A stretch of DNA of 64,000 nucleotides. It comes from a virus. Below are positions 57,315-64,000 of the stretch, in pieces. Positions within the stretch are counted from its first letter, which is position 1; every line of letters starts with the position of its first letter. Where the stretch lies: IMG/VR virus record IMGVR_UViG_3300037010_001386, positions 1 through 64,000 of that record; one strand, given 5' to 3'. The position numbers were made by a program, and so were the translations under genes. A model generated the notes under the pieces. The model was not told where the DNA came from. It worked only from the letters and a program-made list of their open reading frames with translations, and did not search any database.

Positions 57315-59582
57315 ATGGCAGCTCATTTTACCAAAGACACAAACGGCACACTAACTACAGGACTTGTCGGTTATTGGAAAATGGAGGGCAACTCCAATGA
57401 CTTTTGGGGTTCAAATAATGGTTCGGATACTTCTATTACATACGGGACAAGTTATGGGAAGATAAATCAGGGGGCGAGTTTTAACGGAAGTTCATCTTAC
57501 ATTTCTTTACCAACATTACCTATTGGTTCACAACATATAACTCTTACTGCTTGGATAAAACCTACCGCTAATAGTCACGGCGGAAGAATTATATCACTCT
57601 GGAATGGAGGTTATGGAGTTATATTAGGCATTGACAATACAGCGAATCCGATGAAATTAGGATTTAGTATTAACACTGGCACACGGACTGATGCAAGTGA
57701 GACTACGGGAAGTGTTACACCTGGTGTGTGGAACTTCGTAGCACTTACCTATGATGGTACAAATGTTCGGCTTTATTCGAATGGTGTTAACACACTTACG
57801 GTAGGTCAAACAGGTAATCTTACTCAAGGTAGTTCACATAATTTTGGTATAGCAGAAAACAATGACCCAAATCAAGCATATCTCGGTAGTTTAGATGAAG
57901 TTGGAATTTGGACTAAAGTTCTTTCCGCAACTGAATTTTCTGATCTCTACAACGGCGGAGCTGGGGACACGATGGTAATTTCACAAACATATTATCAAAC
58001 TGTTTTACAGACAGTAACATCAAATGTTATTGCATCTTATGCGAAAGTATTTCCAAAGATTTTACAATCCGTAACATCTAATGTTGTTGCATCTTATGTG
58101 AAAATTTATGTTAAAAAGATTTTACAATCTGTAACAGCCAATCCTATTGTAACACAAAAGACTATTATACAGCCAAGTGTAACAGCAGAATGTTGGGGTG
58201 GTGGAGGAGGAGGTGATGGTTCGTATGGTGGTGGAGGAGGTGGTTATGGAAAGAAAAATAGAATAGTAATTACATCTGGAACTGGTTATACAGTTGTTGT
58301 TGGTGCTGGTGGCGTTGCTGGTTCTAATGGTGCTACTGGTGGTGGTCAAAGTTATTTTATAAATAATACAACAGTTGCTGGTAATGGCGGTGGTGGTGCT
58401 ATTAATGCTGGCGGTGCTGGCGGTGGATATGTTGGTGATATTGGATATTCTGGAGGTTCGGGTGTTTATGGAGGGGGTGGCGGAGCAGGAACAACACAAA
58501 ATGGTAGTAATGCTTCTGGTGGTAGTGGTGGTAATGGCGGTGTATATGGTGGCGGTGGTGGTGGTGGTGAAAATGGTGGTAGTGGTGGCACTGGCGGTGG
58601 TGCATATCTTGGTTATGGTGGTAGTAATGGTGATAGTTCTCCTAATAGTGTTTATGGCAGAGATGGTGCTTTTTTTGGCGGTGGTGGTAGTAGTGGTGTT
58701 GATGCTGCTGGAAATGGTGCTTCTGGTGCTGTTATAATAACTGCTCCAGTTAGAACAATGAATGCAACAGGCGGAACTCATACCATAGTTGGTAGTTTAG
58801 ATGTTTGGGCTTTTACAACTCCTGGAACTTATACTTGGACACCAACACTTTCACAAACATATTATCAAACTGTTTTACAGACAGTAACATCAAATGTTAT
58901 TGTAAATTATATTAGAGTTTCAAAGATTTTACAAAAAGTAACATCTAATGTTATTGCACGTTCTACAATAATACTTTCAAATATTCTTCAGACAGTAACA
59001 GCAAATCCTATTGTAAAAAAATGGACTCCTGCAAATCCAGCAATAACATTTACATATCAAAATAATGGAATAGTTCCAAATTCATTATCTTATTATACAA
59101 CGATAAACACAACATCACAATTGCCAGTTTTGGTAGGAGAAGAAAGTGACCATATAACTATTCGTGTTTATAATAATTATGTAGGTAATATGGGAGCTCC
59201 TGAAATATATAATGTTCAATTTCAAACATTCGATGATTTAACATTTATGTCACAAAGCACACAACCAGTTACACAATGTTGGTTGCATATGAGACAGACT
59301 GGTTTTGGCGAAAATGCATCAAGATATACTCCTGCACTTTATACTGCATATAGCGAAAAAACAGATACTGCTGTTGGTGGTTCATCATCTGCTTATATAC
59401 CATCGTGGGGAAGTGATGGAAGTTCAACTGCTATTATAAGAGCTGGAACAACATCTGATAGAAGTGGATTTGGAACTGGAATGCTAGAATTTGATACTTA
59501 TATTTCAATACCAGTTGGAGCATCTGTTAATAATACTGAATATTCTTTTGTGAATGGAATTATTTATGATTGGAATAACTAA
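57315..59582 (+). CDS. LamG plus glycine-rich receptor-binding-type protein
   Basis: 755 residues. 1-220 is a LamG/concanavalin-like domain (GLVGYWKMEGNSNDF, GASFNGSSSYISLP, WNFVALTYDGTNVRLYSNG, LDEVGIWTKVLSATE). Short YYQTVLQTVTSNVIxxY repeats flank a long poly-glycine domain (about 290-480) in which GGGxGG runs resemble phage adhesin tips with glycine-rich loops. A beta-rich C-terminal domain follows. Likely binds host-surface glycans. Confidence 0.75.
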   Translation: MAAHFTKDTNGTLTTGLVGYWKMEGNSNDFWGSNNGSDTSITYGTSYGKINQGASFNGSSSYISLPTLPIGSQHITLTAWIKPTANSHGGRIISLWNGGYGVILGIDNTANPMKLGFSINTGTRTDASETTGSVTPGVWNFVALTYDGTNVRLYSNGVNTLTVGQTGNLTQGSSHNFGIAENNDPNQAYLGSLDEVGIWTKVLSATEFSDLYNGGAGDTMVISQTYYQTVLQTVTSNVIASYAKVFPKILQSVTSNVVASYVKIYVKKILQSVTANPIVTQKTIIQPSVTAECWGGGGGGDGSYGGGGGGYGKKNRIVITSGTGYTVVVGAGGVAGSNGATGGGQSYFINNTTVAGNGGGGAINAGGAGGGYVGDIGYSGGSGVYGGGGGAGTTQNGSNASGGSGGNGGVYGGGGGGGENGGSGGTGGGAYLGYGGSNGDSSPNSVYGRDGAFFGGGGSSGVDAAGNGASGAVIITAPVRTMNATGGTHTIVGSLDVWAFTTPGTYTWTPTLSQTYYQTVLQTVTSNVIVNYIRVSKILQKVTSNVIARSTIILSNILQTVTANPIVKKWTPANPAITFTYQNNGIVPNSLSYYTTINTTSQLPVLVGEESDHITIRVYNNYVGNMGAPEIYNVQFQTFDDLTFMSQSTQPVTQCWLHMRQTGFGENASRYTPALYTAYSEKTDTAVGGSSSAYIPSWGSDGSSTAIIRAGTTSDRSGFGTGMLEFDTYISIPVGASVNNTEYSFVNGIIYDWNN

Positions 59583-59586
59583 AAAT

Positions 59587-59997
59587 ATGAAAGATAAAAT
59601 AGCAAAACAAATAAAACCTCGTAAAAATAAAATCGATTTAATAGAAGACGGATATTTTCATGTTGTTTTTAATGATAAATCAGAAGCACACGAAAGAGAT
59701 TTTTCGTGGGCTGAAATGTCAGAACATACGATAGTAGATTATATGGGGCAAAAAAGAATTGTTAGATTATGCAAATATCCAGTCAAATCTATTGAAATAA
59801 AACACAGAGATTTAATAACAGAAATTCAACCAGAAAAAGATACTGATAGAGTTTATACATCTATTCGTTCTATAGCAACAAATGGACATCAAAATATTAT
59901 ATTAGGAAGAGTTGTTGGTGTTGTAAGAAATGGAAAAGTTATAGAAGAAAAGTTTATAGGAACAGATGATATAAAGGGAGTAAAATTTAACGAATAA
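59587..59997 (+). CDS. Small tail-associated protein (paralogue of 56100-56450)
   Basis: 136 residues from the ATG at 59587 in AAAAATATG context. Shares the conserved core (FSWAEMSEHTIVDYMGQKRIVRLCKYPVKSIEI...RVVGVVRNGKVIEEKF) with 56100-56450 plus an N-terminal extension. Lies between two large glycine-rich proteins, suggesting each receptor protein has a small partner. Confidence 0.6.
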   Translation: MKDKIAKQIKPRKNKIDLIEDGYFHVVFNDKSEAHERDFSWAEMSEHTIVDYMGQKRIVRLCKYPVKSIEIKHRDLITEIQPEKDTDRVYTSIRSIATNGHQNIILGRVVGVVRNGKVIEEKFIGTDDIKGVKFNE

Positions 59998-60015
59998 TTG
60001 TTATAATAAAGATAT

Positions 60016-63000
60016 ATGGCAAATGTAGTAACATATAATTATACAGGAGGCATACAGACATTCACTGTTCCAAATGGTGTAAATTCTATTACCGCAACAA
60101 TTGCAGGAGCACAAGGAGGAGCTGGTGGATGGACAGCTATAAATGGTGGAACTGCTGGTGCTGGCGGAATTACCAGTGGAACAATTAATGTTACTCCAGG
60201 TCAAATTTTATATATAGTTGTTGGCGGACAAGGAAGCAACGGCATTCAAGTAACTGATGGATATGCTCATTATAGTGGAACTGGTGGTGGTGGAGGTGGA
60301 AAATCTTGGATTTCTTTATCATCCTCGTTTGATTCTAATGTATTATTAGTAGCAGGTGGAGGAGGTGGTGGTGGTAGTAATGGAGACCCAAATACTTTTC
60401 CAAATGCTTATGGTGGTGCTGGTGGTTATCCGAATGGAGGCAAGGGTGGTAATAATGATGGAAGTCATGGGGAACCTGGTGCTGGTGGTGGCGGAGATGG
60501 TTGGTATGGAGGCGGTGGTGGTCCTTCTGCTGGTAGTGTGCCTGTTAGCGGAGGAACTGGCGGAACTCAATCTGCTGGAGGAATATCTGGCGGTGCTTTT
60601 GGTGCTGGTGGTAATGGAGGTCCTGATGGTGGAAATGCTACTTATTATGGAGGCGGATGTGGAGGTGCTGGAGGAGGGACTGTTGGTGCGACAGGACAAA
60701 ATGGATTATCTGGAAGTTATTATATTGCAAGTGGAGGAGGCGGTGGTTCATCTTATGTTGCTACATCAGTTTCAAATCCATCTATTCAACAGGGAGGAAA
60801 TAGCGGAAATGGTTATGCGACAATTTCATATATTGCAACTCCAACTATATCATCTCCGACATCTTCTAATGTTACGCAAACTTCTGCAACATTAAATGCA
60901 AATTTAACATCTACAGGTAGTGATACTTGCACAATTGGATTTTATTGGGGATTAAATCCTGATTCAATGACTAATTGGTTACCTGCTGGAACGACTACAT
61001 CAACTGGCATATTTTCTGCGTCATTAACAGGATTAACAAGTAATACTCCATATTTTTATTATGGATATGCATCTAATAGTGCTGGTAATGCTTCTACATC
61101 AACAAACGACTTTTCTACATTACCGACAATTCCTGCTGTTTCCACACAACCAGTTACTGGACCATTTAATGTAGATGGTGCAATAGCAAATGGGACTATT
61201 TTATCACAAGGACAAGCAACAATAACATCTGCTGGTGTTTGTGTTAGTTCGACAAATCAAACACCTACAACATCGGATACTATTTTTACAACAACGACAA
61301 CATCTGGAGCATTTTCAATTCAGATGACAGGATTAACTGCAAATCAAACTTATTATGTTCGTGCTTATGCAACAAACGCAGGAGGAACTGCTTATGGAAA
61401 TGTTGTTACATTTATAACAGCACAACCAACAATAACATCTATAACACCAAACAACGGAGCTAATACTTCTGTTGTATTTATACAATCAATTACAGGAACA
61501 AATTTTGTTTCTGGATGCACGGTAACTCTTACAAAAACAGGACAATCTAATATAAATGGAACTGGATTTACTTTTACAAATCAAAATACATTATCTAATG
61601 GTTCTTTTAATATAACAGAAGCAACTGCTGGATTATGGAATGTTGTAGTAACAAATCCAGACGGACAATCTTCTACATTATTTAATTTTAATATATCTTC
61701 TTATGTTATAGGAGGAGAACTTATTAAAGTTCAAGCATCTAATTATAAATGGGCAACTGGAACATTATTATCAGCACAACAATCATCTGCTACAAGACCT
61801 TATATAAATTGTCAAATAATTGATAAGGGATTTAGAGAAGTATCCGAACCAATATCTTCTGCTTTTGGTAGTCCTCTTTCTTTGGAATTTGGTAATTCTA
61901 TAAATGCTCCAGACGGAACAATTCTTACAATAGGAAGAGATACAAATGGATATTTAAGATTTGGCAAAATAACAGATGCATCGCAATCATCTCAATGGAG
62001 TTCTTTATATAATGCAACTTCTGGAATTCCAATTGCATCAAATGCTATTTTTTCAAATGGATCAGCAACTCCAATTTCTGCTATATTTCCTAATCCAGCA
62101 ATGAATCCGAGCATAGCAGTTTCTGATTGGATAAATGGAAATTATGTTATTGATATTTATTGGTGGTATACAGATTCCAATGCTAATTTTCAAATAGACC
62201 ATGCAAGGTCAACTGATAGCGGAAATACTTTTGTTGTGGATTATACTTTGCCTAATATCAATATTCCAAATAGCACATTATGTTATTTATGGCTTGTTGC
62301 AGGAAAACCAATTTTTGACCCATCTACTGGTAATGTATCAGCAACTGTTTATTATCTTGATAATTATACAAATTATACATCAAGTAATAAAGCATCTATT
62401 ATAAAATATATAACAAGCAAAACTGGTGTATCTGCATCGTGGGGAACTACTTGGACGCAATTTCCATTATCATTAGATACGCAAGATTGGAATATACATA
62501 GTTTTGATGTTATAACAATTCCAAAAACAGGACAATCATTTAAACAAGGTTCTGTTAGTTATGATGGACACGCAACTTATTTGACTTTTTCTGGCTATCA
62601 TATGACATTAAATAATGCTAAAAATTATGGATTATATATATCAAGAATATATAATTTATCAGGAGATTCTACAATTGCAGATAATGCAGATTATTGGGGC
62701 GAGGCAATTCCTATTATAGAAATACAATCAAATATAGCAAACAATGCAACAAACTTTTATTATCCAACATTTTCATTTGATGGAGAAGAATTGGAATTAG
62801 TAGCAAGAGGAGATGTCGTTACTTCTGTTAATAATAACGGAAGTGCAACAACACAAACATATTATTTTTTATGGAGCTCTGTTGATTTTACAAACTTTAC
62901 ATATCCTTTGCAATTAGTTGATATAAATGGAAAATCATTCCCTAATGCTAATTTACCACAAACAAGTTCTTTTAATTCTTCTTATAGATTAGTTCCACAA

Positions 63001-64000
63001 TCAGTAAAAGGTAACTTTTATGTATTAACAGGAACTTCTTTCGTCTGGCAATTTGAACAAATGAATACAATAGCAGATATATCTAATTATATTATTAGTT
63101 ATAATATAAACGAACAAGTAGCTGGAACATCTTCTATAAGTTTAACAATAGATAATTCTGATTCAAAATGGTATGGAACAAATCCAACAGAATTAGGAGC
63201 ATCTGCAATAGCAAAAGGAAGTTTAATTTATTTAAAACAAGGTTATTGGAACGCAAATGGAAAAGCAGAAGTAGTTCCTAAAAATGTTTTTTATATAAAT
63301 AATATATCACAAAATATATCTGCAACAGAAAATCAGTTAGTCATAACTGGCGTTGATTTGAATTATCTTTTACAATCGCAAACAACTCAATATTCTTATA
63401 CATTTAACGGACCAGATATGTATTATGATATGTTTAATAATACTTCTATGAGTTATTGGAATATCAGTAGTGGCAATTGGACACAAATAGCAAATCCAAA
63501 TTTATCAATAGCAAGTAATGTTTCTCAATCTGGAGCTTATTATCCAACAGGTCTTGGTGGTGTATTTTTGCCATTAACATCTGGAACTCCAAACGCATCA
63601 CCAGTATTAAACGGAACTACACTCGCAACTCTTGCTGGATATATAACAAATAAACAAGAATCAGCGATGAGCATCTGTGCGTATATACCATCAGCAGGAG
63701 AAGTTGATATATACCCATTCTTTATTGATTCAAATAATTATATGAAAATTAGTATAGTTGGTGGTTCTTCTTCATTCACAGTTAATGTTACTGGAAATTG
63801 CAATGGAATTGGAACATCACAAGCTGTTACATATACTGCAAATCAAGCATTACCTGCAAATGTTAATAGTGCAACAAATAAATGGTATCCTATTTTTATA
63901 CATAGAAAATTCTTGCAAGGGAATGCTCCTGTATATACAATTAGTATAGGGGGTAGTCAAACTTCATCTAATAATTCATTCTATAACGTAATAAATAATT
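60016..64000 (+). CDS. Large glycine-rich/FN3/IPT receptor-type protein, incomplete at right edge
   Basis: At least 1328 residues, open to the window end. Starts MANVVTYNYTGGIQTFTVPNGVNSI, then a glycine-rich tip-like domain (AGGGGGGGSNGDPN...) to about residue 255; two fibronectin-III-like domains (YFYYGYASNSAGNAST; YYVRAYATNAGGTAYG); an IPT/TIG-like domain (TSITPNNGANTSVVFIQSI); and an exo-sialidase-like section with an Asp-box (STDSGNTFVV, near 740). Beta-rich domains follow. Probably a tail-tip/baseplate protein with carbohydrate-binding or carbohydrate-cleaving parts. Its true length is unknown. Confidence 0.8.
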   Translation, partial: MANVVTYNYTGGIQTFTVPNGVNSITATIAGAQGGAGGWTAINGGTAGAGGITSGTINVTPGQILYIVVGGQGSNGIQVTDGYAHYSGTGGGGGGKSWISLSSSFDSNVLLVAGGGGGGGSNGDPNTFPNAYGGAGGYPNGGKGGNNDGSHGEPGAGGGGDGWYGGGGGPSAGSVPVSGGTGGTQSAGGISGGAFGAGGNGGPDGGNATYYGGGCGGAGGGTVGATGQNGLSGSYYIASGGGGGSSYVATSVSNPSIQQGGNSGNGYATISYIATPTISSPTSSNVTQTSATLNANLTSTGSDTCTIGFYWGLNPDSMTNWLPAGTTTSTGIFSASLTGLTSNTPYFYYGYASNSAGNASTSTNDFSTLPTIPAVSTQPVTGPFNVDGAIANGTILSQGQATITSAGVCVSSTNQTPTTSDTIFTTTTTSGAFSIQMTGLTANQTYYVRAYATNAGGTAYGNVVTFITAQPTITSITPNNGANTSVVFIQSITGTNFVSGCTVTLTKTGQSNINGTGFTFTNQNTLSNGSFNITEATAGLWNVVVTNPDGQSSTLFNFNISSYVIGGELIKVQASNYKWATGTLLSAQQSSATRPYINCQIIDKGFREVSEPISSAFGSPLSLEFGNSINAPDGTILTIGRDTNGYLRFGKITDASQSSQWSSLYNATSGIPIASNAIFSNGSATPISAIFPNPAMNPSIAVSDWINGNYVIDIYWWYTDSNANFQIDHARSTDSGNTFVVDYTLPNINIPNSTLCYLWLVAGKPIFDPSTGNVSATVYYLDNYTNYTSSNKASIIKYITSKTGVSASWGTTWTQFPLSLDTQDWNIHSFDVITIPKTGQSFKQGSVSYDGHATYLTFSGYHMTLNNAKNYGLYISRIYNLSGDSTIADNADYWGEAIPIIEIQSNIANNATNFYYPTFSFDGEELELVARGDVVTSVNNNGSATTQTYYFLWSSVDFTNFTYPLQLVDINGKSFPNANLPQTSSFNSSYRLVPQSVKGNFYVLTGTSFVWQFEQMNTIADISNYIISYNINEQVAGTSSISLTIDNSDSKWYGTNPTELGASAIAKGSLIYLKQGYWNANGKAEVVPKNVFYINNISQNISATENQLVITGVDLNYLLQSQTTQYSYTFNGPDMYYDMFNNTSMSYWNISSGNWTQIANPNLSIASNVSQSGAYYPTGLGGVFLPLTSGTPNASPVLNGTTLATLAGYITNKQESAMSICAYIPSAGEVDIYPFFIDSNNYMKISIVGGSSSFTVNVTGNCNGIGTSQAVTYTANQALPANVNSATNKWYPIFIHRKFLQGNAPVYTISIGGSQTSSNNSFYNVINN

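Noticed and set aside
58122-58781. ORFs on both strands over the glycine-rich part of the fibre gene (Ser/Thr/Ile-rich or Val/Met-rich)
   Set aside because: Shadows of GGT/GGC-rich codons in the receptor protein; no start context and extreme composition.
1-64000. Alternative genetic code (UGA or UAG reassigned)
   Set aside because: Genes end cleanly at TAA, TAG and TGA, including ATGA overlaps (19378-19381), with full-length conserved proteins in the standard code.

Overview
The window is a continuous stretch of an AT-rich (roughly 30% GC by eye), tailed double-stranded DNA phage or prophage genome. There are no rRNA, tRNA or ordinary cellular housekeeping genes, and both ends cut into phage genes. 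The genetic code is standard: TAA and TGA both act as stops. Most starts lack a Shine-Dalgarno sequence, many sit in an AAAAATATG context, and several are exactly leaderless. The promoters are sigma70-like (TTGCAA / TATAAT). The host cannot be named from sequence alone. Small lysozyme-like and HNH-like proteins and the low GC made me think of Patescibacteria (CPR), but that is a hypothesis.

Layout. Positions 1-19.8 kb are read leftward and form the early/replication arm: Dam-like protein, wHTH, OB-fold protein, terminase large subunit with a mini-intein in its Walker A loop, probable small terminase, CHC2 primase-type protein, DnaB-like helicase, acidic-tailed ssDNA-binding protein, duplicated hexapeptide beta-helix proteins, metallophosphoesterase, HAD phosphatase, PD-(D/E)XK nuclease, sliding clamp, VRR-NUC nuclease, two DNA methyltransferases and RNase H. 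Positions 19.8-20.85 kb form a gene-free divergent region. It holds a candidate structured noncoding RNA with its own promoter, and an operator-like inverted repeat. Everything to the right is read rightward. First come the lysis genes (papain-like peptidase, holin-like protein, two lysozyme-like proteins), then RecA, a dATP/dGTP diphosphohydrolase-domain protein, two more methyltransferases, an HNH-type protein and glycosyltransferases. The virion genes follow: portal fused to a kinase-like domain, fibre, a 1783-residue modular protein, protease/scaffold, major capsid protein, GT4 glycosyltransferase, connectors, MuF-like protein, tail terminator, tube, frameshifted tail chaperones, short tape measure, tail lysozyme-like protein, LamG/glycine-rich fibres and an open-ended receptor-type protein of at least 1328 residues.

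Regulation is unusually legible. Early leftward promoters share a TTATNCACA (DnaA-box-like) site just upstream of a TTGCAA -35. Late rightward promoters share a GTGCATTTTTTGTGTATAAT element. Many leaders carry AAAGGTC(G) 14-36 nt before the start codon, including one copy inside the protease gene. That internal copy marks a likely internal start for a separate scaffold protein, as in lambda C/Nu3. Several strong RNA structures lie in leaders or intergenic gaps. The most novel-looking items are the KSQ-linked modular giant protein, which shares a module with the protease/scaffold; the portal-kinase fusion; the AAAGGTCG leader system with its pseudoknotted copy; and two candidate structured RNAs, one of which resembles a TnpB omega-RNA end.
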